Source: JAHFTY01 sp964584785 (GTDB lineage Bacteria > Acidobacteriota > Terriglobia > 20CM-2-55-15). From it: 64,000 bases of DNA. Below, in pieces: positions 1-7,823 of this stretch (position 1 is the stretch's first letter; every line of letters begins with the position of its first letter). The notes below the pieces were generated by a model that was not told the origin of the DNA, searched no databases, and saw nothing but the letters and a program-made list of their open reading frames with translations. Both the position numbers and the translations under genes were made by a program. The DNA lies in NCBI GenBank assembly GCA_964584785.1, contig CAZPBY010000018.1, positions 1 to 64,000 on the forward strand, written 5' to 3'.

Positions 1-60
1 TGACCCCACAATTAAGATGGCGATCGCGAGCAATCCTGTAATCAGAGATGTGCGCTTCAT
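1..60 (-). CDS. N-terminal fragment of an exported protein
   Basis: The first 20 codons of a minus-strand gene that leaves the window at base 1. The visible residues begin MKRTS and continue into a hydrophobic stretch (LITGLLAIAILIVG), typical of a signal peptide or N-terminal anchor. The ATG is at 60-58, with a GGAGT-type ribosome binding site a few bases upstream. It lies 43 bp downstream of the DUF305 gene on the same strand, so the two are probably co-transcribed. Its function cannot be read from 20 residues. Confidence 0.6.
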   Translation of the reverse strand, partial: MKRTSLITGLLAIAILIVGS

Positions 61-103
61 AGAAGTGACTCCATTCAAATGGTGAAAAAAAGAAGAGCAG
101 CGA

Positions 104-781
104 TCATTTATTCCGATAGCCGCCCGATTCGAGCATTTTGTGCATGACGTCGATCTCGATCGTCTGGTCGGCAAACACATCCGACGCAAATTTGTAGATT
201 GTGTCGTCCTGCGCGGCGCCGTAAGCCTTGAACAGATCGTTGACCATGTCGATCGCACCCTGATGGTGTTTGATCATTCCTGTCAGAAACAGGCGGTCGA
301 ACTCGGAACCGCGAGCCTTGTCGAGTTCCGCCATCTCTTCGTCCGTCAGCATGCCGGGCATCAGCATATCGTGCTCCATGCCGTCCATTTTCATTTTCAT
401 CCGCGTGGACTTCGCGTCGGGTACCGGCTGGCTGCGATCGCGAAGCCACGCCTGCATCGACCGGATTTCATCGGTCTGGCCGACAACGATCCGCTCGCAC
501 AGGATGGCAACGTCCGGGCGCGCGCCGTGCGACGGCGCCCATCCGCCCATGATCACGGCCTGCGCGTGATGCGGAATCATGCCGGTCATGAAAGCGATGT
601 CGGCGTCGCTGAACGGCTGGTAAATTCCGAGGGCGCGAGCCTCGGCTGAAGGTTGATGGATCGTGGACTGGTCGCCCTTGTTTGTCTGGACACGGCTCAC
701 CGTCGCATGGTGAGTGCAGGCGGAACTCATAACCAGAACGAGCACCCCTGCCGCAATGTTCTGCGCAAGTGCCGGTTTCAT
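104..781 (-). CDS. DUF305 family lipoprotein
   Basis: A 225-residue secreted protein of the DUF305 family (ferritin-like four-helix fold, often linked to copper or other metals; the exact role is unsettled). Two copies of the family signature are visible, MIPHHAQAV in the first half and MIKHHQGAID in the second, with a Met/His-rich segment (MKMKMDGMEHDMLMPGM) between them that could bind copper. The N-terminus has a short charged start, a hydrophobic core and an SSAC lipobox, so it is probably lipidated. I chose the ATG at 781 because GGAGG sits 7 nt upstream; the ATG at 787 would leave only 1 nt. The same frame is open upstream to 1234, but that part is antisense to the HxlR gene and is not protein-like. 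Confidence 0.85.
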   Translation of the reverse strand: MKPALAQNIAAGVLVLVMSSACTHHATVSRVQTNKGDQSTIHQPSAEARALGIYQPFSDADIAFMTGMIPHHAQAVIMGGWAPSHGARPDVAILCERIVVGQTDEIRSMQAWLRDRSQPVPDAKSTRMKMKMDGMEHDMLMPGMLTDEEMAELDKARGSEFDRLFLTGMIKHHQGAIDMVNDLFKAYGAAQDDTIYKFASDVFADQTIEIDVMHKMLESGGYRNK

Positions 782-882
782 ACTCATTCCTCCAGATAAG
801 CGGAGAATGGTATGAGATTCCGAAAGACTTGGAAAGCGGTTTTCAAGCGGGTTGAAGCGAGCCTTGCGGGGAATTTCAACGC

Positions 883-1263
883 CTACGCCGATTGCGACAC
901 GCGGGTCTTTCGCTTCCGGGCGAGTTTGGCGTCTTCCTCGTGCCATTTGTGGGCGAGTTGATCGAGCTTTTCGAGCGCTTCGCTGATTTCCTGCATGCGC
1001 TGCGTCAGGCCGTAAGTCACGGCGGGCGGGATCGTCGGCTCGTAGTGCCGGTAGATGAATCCCTTTTCTTCGAGGTCGCGCAAGCGTTCCGTCAACAGCC
1101 GCGACGAAATTCCATCGATCTGGCGGCGGAGCGCGCCGAACCGCGTCGGTCCGGACGTGCTGAGCACCCACAGGATGTGCATCGTCCATGGACGCGTCAA
1201 CAGCTGCAGCAATTCGTGAGTGGGCTTCGGGCATCGCGGCGGAAGTTCTTGTGAACGGCGCAT
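883..1263 (-). CDS. HxlR-family transcriptional regulator
   Basis: A 126-residue winged-helix DNA-binding protein of the HxlR family. The core reads LLTRPWTMHILWVLSTSG, then FGALRRQIDGISSRLLTERL (recognition helix region) and LEEKGFIYRHYE (wing). Cys11 lies just before the first helix. In the YodB/QsrR/HypR branch of this family an N-terminal Cys senses quinones or disulfide stress, so redox sensing is a reasonable inference. GAGGAG lies 8 nt before the ATG. It is divergent from pirin, and the shared 94 bp region carries an inverted repeat, so it probably regulates both itself and the pirin-DoxX genes. Confidence 0.88.
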   Translation of the reverse strand: MRRSQELPPRCPKPTHELLQLLTRPWTMHILWVLSTSGPTRFGALRRQIDGISSRLLTERLRDLEEKGFIYRHYEPTIPPAVTYGLTQRMQEISEALEKLDQLAHKWHEEDAKLARKRKTRVSQSA

Positions 1264-1281
1264 GTAATCAACTCCTCACTT

Positions 1282-1333
1282 GCTTACTTTATAGTGCCTA
1301 CTTTACAAATACAACCAGTTATTTAAAGTAAGC
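1282..1333. promoter_or_regulatory. Inverted-repeat operator between HxlR and pirin genes
   Basis: A perfect 10 bp inverted repeat, GCTTACTTTA at 1282-1291 and TAAAGTAAGC at 1324-1333. It is accompanied by a second, weaker pair (CTTTAC at 1301-1306, GTAAAG at 1337-1342). This AT-rich block lies in the centre of the divergent intergenic region, where both promoters must be, and is the natural candidate for HxlR binding. Binding by the neighbour's product is inferred. Confidence 0.55.
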
Positions 1334-1357
1334 AGTGTAAAGAGCGAGGAGGCAAGC

Positions 1358-2236
1358 ATGGCTATCCGTTCCGTTTCCCGAATCATCAAAAGCATACGCA
1401 CGCTGGAAGGCGACGGCTTTGTGGTGAACCGGCCGTTCCCCACGGACAAACTGTCGGACTTCGACCCATTCCTGCTGTTCGACGAAATGGGTCCGATGGA
1501 TGTCCGGCCGGGCGAAGCCAAGGGCGCGCCCGATCACCCTCACCGCGGGTTTGAGACGGTGACGTATATGTTGTCGGGAAGCTTTCAGCACAAGGATTCC
1601 CAGGGACACCAGGGAAGGCTCGAGGCCGGCGACGTTCAATGGATGACCGCGGGCCGCGGCGTGATCCACTCTGAAGAGCCGTCCAAAGAGTTTCAGGAGA
1701 CCGGAGGAACGCTGCAAGGCGTGCAGCTCTGGGTGAATCTGCCGAAGGCGGACAAAATGATCCATCCGCACTATCAGGAAATTCCGTCGGCGCGAATTCC
1801 TTCGGCTCAGACGCCGGACGGGAAGGTGGCCGTCCGCGTCATCGCCGGCGAATCGCTCGGCGCACACGCCGTGATCGAGACGCGCACGCCGATTTTTTAC
1901 CTGGATTTCACGCTCGAGCCGGGAGGGCAGGTTGTTCAGCCGGTTGCCCGCGACTTCAACGCATTCGCGTACGTCATCGAGGGAACCGCGGTCTTCGGCG
2001 GCAACTCCGCGCCTGTTCATCGCGGAAACATGGTTCCATTCAACGCGGACGGGGATGAAATCCGCATCGAAGCACCGATCGAAAACCGGTCTGCAGCTCG
2101 CGTGCTGCTCGTCGGCGGCAGGCCGCTGAATGAACCGATCGCTCGATATGGACCGTTTGTCATGAACACGCAGCAGGAAATCCGCGAAGCCTTCGAGGAC
2201 TATCGCTCCGGTCGTATGGGTTCCATCGATTTTTGA
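1358..2236 (+). CDS. Pirin family protein
   Basis: A 292-residue bicupin of the pirin family. The N-terminal cupin carries the metal site: H60 and H62 in DHPHRGFE, and H104 and E106 in GVIHSEE. These match the Fe-binding His3Glu set of pirins, several of which have quercetin 2,3-dioxygenase activity. The C-terminal cupin (from about residue 170) lacks ligands, as is usual. Length is normal. The start is supported by GAGGAGG 5-6 nt upstream. It is the first gene of a probable pirin-DoxX operon divergent from an HxlR regulator, which suggests a response to quinones, flavonoids or electrophiles. Confidence 0.9.
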   Translation: MAIRSVSRIIKSIRTLEGDGFVVNRPFPTDKLSDFDPFLLFDEMGPMDVRPGEAKGAPDHPHRGFETVTYMLSGSFQHKDSQGHQGRLEAGDVQWMTAGRGVIHSEEPSKEFQETGGTLQGVQLWVNLPKADKMIHPHYQEIPSARIPSAQTPDGKVAVRVIAGESLGAHAVIETRTPIFYLDFTLEPGGQVVQPVARDFNAFAYVIEGTAVFGGNSAPVHRGNMVPFNADGDEIRIEAPIENRSAARVLLVGGRPLNEPIARYGPFVMNTQQEIREAFEDYRSGRMGSIDF

Positions 2237-2261
2237 GAAGAGAACTGGAAAGGAGAAGGTT

Positions 2262-2774
2262 ATGGATACGGGCATTCTTATCATCAGATTATTTTTCGGT
2301 TTGGCGATCGCAAGTCACGGCGCACAGAAGCTGTTCGGATGGTTCGGCGGTTACGGCCTGAAGGGAACGGGCGGATTTTTTGAGTCGCTCGGATTCCGGC
2401 CTGGCGCCGCTTTTGCGGCGGCCGCCGGGTTGAGTGAGATGGGCGGAGGTCTGCTGATCGCGTTGGGTTTGTTTACTCCGGTGGGCGCGGTGGCGGTTCT
2501 GTCGGCGATGATGGTCGCCATGGTTTCGGTCCATTTGAAGAATGGATTCTTTGCTTCGAATAATGGAGTGGAGTTGCCGTCGCTCTTCGCGGTCGCGTCG
2601 CTCGGGCTTGTATTCACGGGAGGCGGCGCGTTTTCGCTCGACCGGTTGCTCGGTCTGAGCTTCCTCGGCCACCCTTACATCGTCACCGGACTGCTGGTCC
2701 TTGCGTTTGCCGGCGCCGCCGCCACCCTGAGCATGCGCCGGAGGCCGGCCGGAAGCACGGTCCTCCACAACTGA
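2262..2774 (+). CDS. DoxX family membrane protein
   Basis: A 170-residue inner-membrane protein with four hydrophobic segments (about residues 5-20, 45-70, 75-95 and 135-155) and the DoxX signature near the start (LIIRLFFGLAIASHGAQKLF, then GGYG). DoxX proteins occur with thiol, thiosulfate and quinone redox enzymes; their precise activity is unclear. It begins 25 bp after pirin with GGAGAAGG upstream of the ATG, so the two are co-transcribed. No terminator is evident, but a MITE-like inverted repeat follows at 2809. Confidence 0.88.
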   Translation: MDTGILIIRLFFGLAIASHGAQKLFGWFGGYGLKGTGGFFESLGFRPGAAFAAAAGLSEMGGGLLIALGLFTPVGAVAVLSAMMVAMVSVHLKNGFFASNNGVELPSLFAVASLGLVFTGGGAFSLDRLLGLSFLGHPYIVTGLLVLAFAGAAATLSMRRRPAGSTVLHN

Positions 2775-2808
2775 CAAGGGGGCCTCCGGGATCGGCTGTG
2801 GCGCCAGA

Positions 2809-2941
2809 ATCCGGCTGTTTGCATTTGACGTTGGACGTTGGACATCCCAACGTTGGACATATTTCGGAGGCAGGCACTCCATTTCCAAAGTGTCAAAGGT
2901 CAAACGTCGGGATGTCCAACGGCAAATGCAAACAGCCGGAT
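2809..2941. repeat. MITE-like element with 19 bp terminal inverted repeats
   Basis: A 133 bp non-coding element bounded by perfect 19 bp inverted repeats (2809-2827 and 2923-2941). A nested inverted pair lies inside: CGTTGGACATCCC near 2840 and GGGATGTCCAACG near 2908. Several direct ACGTTGGAC repeats lie at 2826-2858. The whole could fold into one long hairpin. It lies in the intergenic space after DoxX, and no ORF of interest fits it. Size and structure fit a miniature inverted-repeat element or a long REP-type palindrome. Confidence 0.65.
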
Positions 2942-3081
2942 TAAGGCAGCGAACGAACCGGTAATATCTGACATGCGACAATTGTCGCGAGTAGCCTGCG
3001 ACAGATGTCGCACCTCAAGAACTCAGAGCGCCTGACACGCCGGGAACGGGAGATCATACGACAATGATATGAAAGTCATCC

Positions 3082-3171
3082 CACGAAGCCCGTCGCTACG
3101 CTCCGGGTTCTGACGATTTCGCCTGACGAGTCAAGTGTTCAGAACCCGGAGTGCAGTGATGGGTTTCGTGA
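3082..3171. repeat. REP-like palindrome, copy A
   Basis: The first of four dispersed copies (see 9851, 16778 and 56760). The left arm runs CACGAAGCCCGTCGC to GGGTTCTGA, and the right arm is its near-complement, from TCAGAACCCGG to GGGTTTCGTG. A loop of about 26 nt separates them. It overlaps or abuts the 3' end of the kinase gene, so its hairpin would lie at the end of that transcript and may protect it or help terminate it. Confidence 0.75.
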
Positions 3172-3173
3172 CG

Positions 3174-5067
3174 TCACTCGACGGTAATGCGGAAACGGGG
3201 TTCGCCGCGGTCGTGGATTAATTCGATGAGCAGCGTGCGTAATTGGTTGGGTGTGAACGTCGTCGTGACTTCCTGAGGCTGGCCCAACCGTGCGGTTCCC
3301 TGCAACAGGCTGACCTGGATTTTATGTGAGCCCGGCGGAAGAAGACGTTCTTCGTCTAGTGGCGCCGGACGAATCGATTCGGAGTCTGGACGGCCGCGCG
3401 GCGCCAGGACGGTGGCTTCCCGCCGGAACAGAATATCGCCGTCCGCTCGAACAATGACCGTTAAGAACGGCGGGATGGACGGACTCTTGATCAGCAAACG
3501 TACGGAGGTCGCGGATTCGGCAAGCTGCTTCTGGACCGGCGGCGAGCCGACGTTGAGCCTTGGATTTCCATGCGGGAAGAACGCGTCGTCGATGGCTGGA
3601 ATTGAGCCGGGCAAGACTGGAGCCGGGATGTTTCCGGCAACGTTGCCCGGTCTTGTTAGAGAACTGCGGGATTCGTCGATGCCTTCGGGCGTGATGACCC
3701 ACTGGCCGGATTTGCGGTCTCCCAGCGTCCTTGCCGGCGTGAAGCGTCATCGCGTCGCCCGCCTTCATCAACAACGTCTGCGTGGGCTGTCCCTCGGCCC
3801 GGAACAGGATACTGCTGCGATCCTGCGCTACAAGATCGAGCGTGATGGAATCCGGCTTTGCCGGCGCCTTCTCAGGAACCGCAGCTGCGGCCTTGCCGCG
3901 GGTGTCCTGCGACTCGCCAGCCGGCCGTTTCCTGGATTCGGTTTTCTTGGCGGCCGGAGGAACAGGTTCCGGCGGAGCGGGTGCGACGGCCGTATTCTGT
4001 GCAGTCTGTCTGTTCTCCGGTGGCAGGCGGAAGCGCGTGTTTACGACGTTGACCAGCCGCAACAAAATAACGCTCGCCATGATGACGGCCATGAACGCAA
4101 CCGGATTGCGGCGCCGTGCCTTTCGCGGCGGAGTGTTCGCGGCAGCAGTGGCGCCCGGCGGGGACACTTGAACCGGAGGAGGCGGCGGCTTGAAAGCGAT
4201 CGTCGGAGTGTCGTCAGTCGGACGCGTCAGCGGTTTTGCCGACACCGGCATGTTCGCGCGCGCGGCGCGCAAGTCGCTCGCGAGCGCGTCCCCCGACTGG
4301 TAACGTTCCGCCGGATCCTTGGCGAGTGCCTTGAGGACGACGGCTTCGAGCGACCTCGATACGACGGGATTCAGAACGCGCGGCGGAACCGGATCGGTGT
4401 TGACGACTTTGTACTGCACCGCAAGAAGCGTATCGCCGGTGAACGGCTTGTCCCCGGTCACCATCCAATAGATGACGACGCCGGCCGCAAAGAGATCCGC
4501 GCGTCCATCGATGCGGACGCCCGTGAACTGTTCCGGAGCCATGAAGGCCGGCGTCCCGAGGAGCTGCCCGCCCGTGAACGTCATCTGCGACTCCGCGAGT
4601 CGCGCCACGCCGAAGTCCGCAATCTTGACGCGGCCATCGGGCGTCATGAGGATGTTGGAGGGCTTGATGTCGCGGTGGATGACGCCGTTCTTGTGCGCGT
4701 AGTCCAGAGCCTCCGCAAGCTGGATCGAAACGTCGTAAATGCGATCTATTTCCATCCGCTCACCCTGCTGAAGAATGGACTGCAGATTCCGTCCCGCGAC
4801 GTATTCCATCACCAGGAACGGCGTGCCCTCGTGTTCGGACACGTCGTACATCGTGACGATTCCCGGATGCGCGAGGCGTCCGGCGGCGCGGGCTTCGCGG
4901 AAGAATCGATCAAGGAACTCGCCGGACTGCGGGCCCTCGATGGCGTGGGTGAGGATGGTCTTGATGGCGACGTCGCGGTCCATCATCGGATCTACCGCTT
5001 TGTACACCGCTCCCATCGCGCCCGAGCCGATCTGTTCGACGATCTTGTATCGCCCAAAATTCTGCAT
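3174..5067 (-). CDS. PknB-type Ser/Thr protein kinase (frameshifted)
   Basis: A membrane-anchored serine/threonine kinase. The N-terminal kinase domain (about residues 7-265) is intact: glycine loop GSGAMG (14-19), Lys36, HRDIKPSN with Asp133, DFG (151-153) and APE (177-179). A Pro-rich linker follows, then one transmembrane segment at about 322-342 and an extracytoplasmic part. Near base 3720 the frame breaks. The original frame runs on as basic, low-complexity sequence to 3322, while the neighbouring frame gives a sensible C-terminus (beginning near DRKSGQWVITPEG) that ends at 3174. One extra base explains this, either as a real mutation or an assembly error. The region before the break (about residues 420-460) resembles a RodZ C-terminal (DUF4115) fold, which is a weak guess. 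It lies downstream of the ECF sigma/anti-sigma pair. Confidence 0.85.
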
Positions 5068-5116
5068 TGCCTGGTGGAATAACTTTAACAGTTTTGAGGT
5101 GTTTCACGCGTTAATC

Positions 5117-5222
5117 AAATACCCTGCGCTTACGCGCACGCGCCGGCTAAAGCCAGCGCCTACAACGTTGGTGCGAAATGTAGGCGCCTCAGCCGGCGCG
5201 TGCGCGTAAGCGCAGGGTATTT
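5117..5222. repeat. Long palindrome with 32 bp perfect arms
   Basis: Perfect 32 bp arms at 5117-5148 and 5191-5222 (AAATACCCTGCGC... and its complement). The match continues imperfectly inward through GCGCCTACA/TGTAGGCGC, leaving a short loop. It fills the gap between the anti-sigma stop (5226) and the kinase start (5067). As RNA it would form a very stable hairpin and could separate expression of the two genes. Its sequence is unlike the other REP family in this window. Confidence 0.7.
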
Positions 5223-5225
5223 CGC

Positions 5226-6017
5226 CTATTCCAGAGCGCCGAGCAGGGCAAACGCACCGCTGGGTTGCAACAGGCCCCCGGCCGGTTCCGTCGTGACGGC
5301 GGCCGCTTTGAGAGTTTGAATTGATTCGGGCACCGGAATTTCGATTTCAACGCTTCCGCCGGCATTGGTGTTAAATACCCCGGCGCTGACGGGATTCCCC
5401 GCGGAGGGAACGAACCATAACTGGTAGCTCTTATCGCTTCCGACCGGCGGAAGATTCTGAGCGTAGAAATACCATCGGCGTTTGCTCTGATCCCAGAAAA
5501 TACGGCCGCTGGCGCTGGCGTTCGTGCCTTGTCCGGCGAGCGTCACAACGCGGACCTGCGGTGAGGTCAACGTGGCAAGCCGGACGCGTTGTTCGCCGAT
5601 CTGTGCTTCGAGTTGAGTCAAGCGCGACGACAATGATTCCGTCAGCCGCCGTAATCGCGCGTCGTCTGTGGAGACGAAGGCCAGAGCAATCGATGCGGCT
5701 GCGGCAAGGGCACCTGCGGCCCATGCAAACCAGCGTCGCGCGGGGGCTGCCTGGGTCCGGGGTACGGCAGGAGCGGAGGCGTTCACCTGCACCATCAACC
5801 TTTCCTTGACGCGCGGTGACGGGGTTTCAAGAGGGCCGTCGAGAACAAGCAAGTTCAAAGCCGAAGCGAGTTCCGCCGCTTCCTTGCGGCACACGGCACA
5901 ATCGTCTTCGTCCAGATGCCTGAGGAAATCCATCCGTTCGCTTTCCGTCAATGCGTCGGCTGCGAACAGACTGGCTCGCTCCTGTAACTCGTCCGTGAGT
6001 TTTAGATGTTTAGCCAT
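5226..6017 (-). CDS. RskA-like anti-sigma factor
   Basis: A 263-residue single-pass membrane anti-sigma factor. The N-terminal part (about 1-55) has a putative zinc motif, HLDEDDCAVC, with the His-Cys-Cys arrangement of ZAS domains although the His-Cys spacing is longer than usual. One transmembrane segment is at about residues 95-113 (WFAWAAGALAAAASIALAF). A coiled-coil-like stretch follows, then an extracytoplasmic RskA C-terminal domain (WYFYAQNLPPV, YQLWFVP, GNPVSAGVF). It starts 26 bp after the ECF sigma gene, so it should bind and inhibit that sigma factor until an envelope signal releases it. Confidence 0.88.
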   Translation of the reverse strand: MAKHLKLTDELQERASLFAADALTESERMDFLRHLDEDDCAVCRKEAAELASALNLLVLDGPLETPSPRVKERLMVQVNASAPAVPRTQAAPARRWFAWAAGALAAAASIALAFVSTDDARLRRLTESLSSRLTQLEAQIGEQRVRLATLTSPQVRVVTLAGQGTNASASGRIFWDQSKRRWYFYAQNLPPVGSDKSYQLWFVPSAGNPVSAGVFNTNAGGSVEIEIPVPESIQTLKAAAVTTEPAGGLLQPSGAFALLGALE

Positions 6018-6043
6018 AACTTTGCTCGTTCAACGGCCCTCAC

Positions 6044-6607
6044 CTACAAATACGGTTTCAACCGCTTCCTCAGATGCAACATTCCGTTGCGAACGCGATC
6101 CTTCACCGTTCCAAGGGGTTGCCCGAGAGCGGTCGCGATCTCGGTGTGACTCATACCCTGAAAGTATGCCATTTCCAGCGGAATTCGCTGTTGTTCCGGC
6201 AGCGTCTGCATCGCCTGGTTGACCGCCTGCCGAAGATCGGCGAGGACGAACAGATCCGGCTCATTCGATGACGCCTCCACTTTGGCCCGGATTTCGTCGG
6301 TGACCGGTTCGGACGGTTTCCGGCCATGGGTGCGGACATGATCGATGGCGCGCGTGCGAGCAATCGTCAGCAGCCAGGCGACAGGTTTGCCGCGGGATGG
6401 GTCGTAGCGGGAAGCCTGTTGCCAGACCTGCCAGAAAACATCGAGAAGCACGTCCTCGGCATCCTCACGATTGCCGACGATTCGAAGTATCAGCGTAAAT
6501 GCGAGGCGATTGTAACGCGAGTAGAACTCATCCGCGGCTGCCGTGTCCTTTGCCTGCATCCGCAGGATCAGGTTCACATCCTCCCGTTCGATCCGCTCAT
6601 CGGGCAT
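6044..6607 (-). CDS. ECF RNA polymerase sigma factor (SigK-like)
   Basis: A 187-residue extracytoplasmic-function sigma factor. Region 2 spans about residues 25-95 (EFYSRYNRLAFTLILRIVGN, then EDAEDVLLDVFWQVW), and region 4 spans about 130-180, with a helix-turn-helix around GMSHTEIATALGQPLGTVKD. The frame stays open upstream to 6673, but that extension is translated from an inverted repeat, so I start at the ATG at 6607 (MPDERIEREDV). No good ribosome binding site is seen. The RskA-like anti-sigma gene follows directly. The likely targets are its own operon and envelope genes such as the adjacent receptor; this is inferred. Confidence 0.9.
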   Translation of the reverse strand: MPDERIEREDVNLILRMQAKDTAAADEFYSRYNRLAFTLILRIVGNREDAEDVLLDVFWQVWQQASRYDPSRGKPVAWLLTIARTRAIDHVRTHGRKPSEPVTDEIRAKVEASSNEPDLFVLADLRQAVNQAMQTLPEQQRIPLEMAYFQGMSHTEIATALGQPLGTVKDRVRNGMLHLRKRLKPYL

Positions 6608-6641
6608 ACAGATTGAAATAGTAACCGCTGAGGATCGTATG

Positions 6642-6711
6642 GCAAATCGGGAATCGGGAATCGCAAGTATCAATCGTCATTTTCATTTGCGAATCCCTGT
6701 TCCCGATTTGC
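6642..6711. repeat. Inverted repeat between TonB receptor and sigma gene
   Basis: Arms of 25 bp at 6642-6666 and 6687-6711 match at 22 of 25 positions (GCAAATCGGGAA... against its complement), with a 20 nt loop. It lies just beyond the receptor stop codon and upstream of the sigma start. It could act as a transcript-end hairpin, although no T-tract follows on the minus strand. Confidence 0.6.
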
Positions 6712-6724
6712 AATTAAAGGCCGA

Positions 6725-7632
6725 TTAGAACCTCCAGCGAGCGCCAAAGCGCAGGATACGCGGAGCGATGATCGACGAGGCAGCCGAGGCGTCGATGCCG
6801 CCTCCCGCGAGCGGATGGCCGTAGTCCGGGTTCGAGCCGCCGGCGGTCTGCGTCGTGATCTGATTCGTCACGGTATTGACATTGGCCGTGTTGAACACGT
6901 CGAGTGTGCCCTCGATCGAATGGTGCTCACTGATCTTGACGGTTTTCGAAATGCGGTTATCCCACAGCATGACCGTTCCGTAGCGTTCCACGTGAGGCTC
7001 GACCAGCACGCTGACGTTCGAGTTCAGCGCATTGGAGATTTGCACGGTTCGCCCGTACCAGTCGCCGCTCTGCGCATTGAAAGTGGCGCCATACCGGAAT
7101 CCATAAGGCAAATCATAAGTGCCGTTCATCTTGAAGCCCTGATCCCAGCTTGGAACGACGTGGGTGTAGAAGAGGGCGTTCGGAGTCAATGAATCGATGA
7201 CGCCACCTTTCCGATAGCTGATCGTGTACCCGGCGAGGAATGACCACTTGTCCGCATGCTGGCGGTTGAAGGTCAGTTCGTAGCCCGTATAGAGAGAGCT
7301 GCTTTCATTATTCCGGCGGTTGGTGGTGAACTGATTGACCTGACCAAACGTTGGATACGATCTCGGAACCGACCAAACGTAGAGGATGCCGTCATCGGCG
7401 GTTCCGGGTTTGTTGTCGCGCCCCGGATCGATACCGGATCGAACGTCGGTATACGCATCGTAAGGTTGTTCCCGATCCAGCGTTTTTCTCCCGCCGTAAT
7501 CCCTCTTGCGCACAACATTCAAGCGCACGAGCGAGTTTCGGTTCAATCCAACCTCGATGCCGGCCGGGTATTCATTCGTTCCGTTGTTTTGTGCGTCCGG
7601 GACATAAACCTGGATCGCGACACCACCGGATC
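6725..7632 (-). CDS. Oar-like TonB-dependent receptor, C-terminal piece
   Basis: The C-terminal part of the outer-membrane receptor whose N-terminal part is at 7643-9765. It contains alternating beta-barrel strands (YTGYELTFNRQHADKWSF, FRYGATFNAQSGDW) and ends in FGARWRF, with the aromatic C-terminal residue expected for outer-membrane assembly. The 181 bp next to the gap re-encode the end of the other piece, for example EVGLNRNSLVRLNVVRKRD against EAGLNRTSLVRFNVWRKRH. The two pieces are therefore overlapping contig ends of one gene rather than two genes. The reading frame nearest the gap is degraded. Confidence 0.75.
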
Positions 7633-7823
7633 NNNNNNNNNNAAGCTACGGCACGTTGTGAGCCGTTCGATGTTGTGGGCCCGACAGTCATGCCTCTTGC
7701 GCCAAACATTAAAGCGTACGAGAGAGGTTCGGTTCAATCCAGCCTCGTTCTCCGCCGTGTATTCATTCGTCCAGTTGTTTTTGAGCGCCGGATCGAGAAC
7801 CTGGATGCCGCCGCCACCGGAGC
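7452..7823. other. Scaffold gap with duplicated contig ends
   Basis: Ten Ns at 7633-7642. The 181 bases to the left (7452-7632) align without indels, at a constant offset of 191, to the 181 bases to the right (7643-7823). Similarity is high in the middle and falls toward each contig end. This is the pattern of two error-prone contig ends covering the same locus, joined by a placeholder gap. The true sequence should be about 190 bases shorter here. Confidence 0.8.

Noticed and set aside
2775..3173. Possible small genes in the 400 bp after DoxX.
   Set aside because: The short open frames are explained by the two palindromic elements. The remaining sequence shows no ribosome site or domain-like translation.
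3412..5082. A 556-codon open frame on the plus strand, antisense to the kinase.
   Set aside because: Its translation is rich in Arg, His and Asp with no domain-like pattern, and it mirrors the codon periodicity of the kinase on the other strand. High GC makes long antisense frames common here.
6608..6673. A 22-residue N-terminal extension of the ECF sigma factor.
   Set aside because: The extension is the translation of one arm of the inverted repeat at 6642-6711. Region 2 begins normally from the ATG at 6607.
7452..7823. Apparent tandem duplication inside the TonB receptor.
   Set aside because: The copies abut a 10-N gap symmetrically and diverge toward the contig tips, so they are redundant contig ends rather than a biological repeat.
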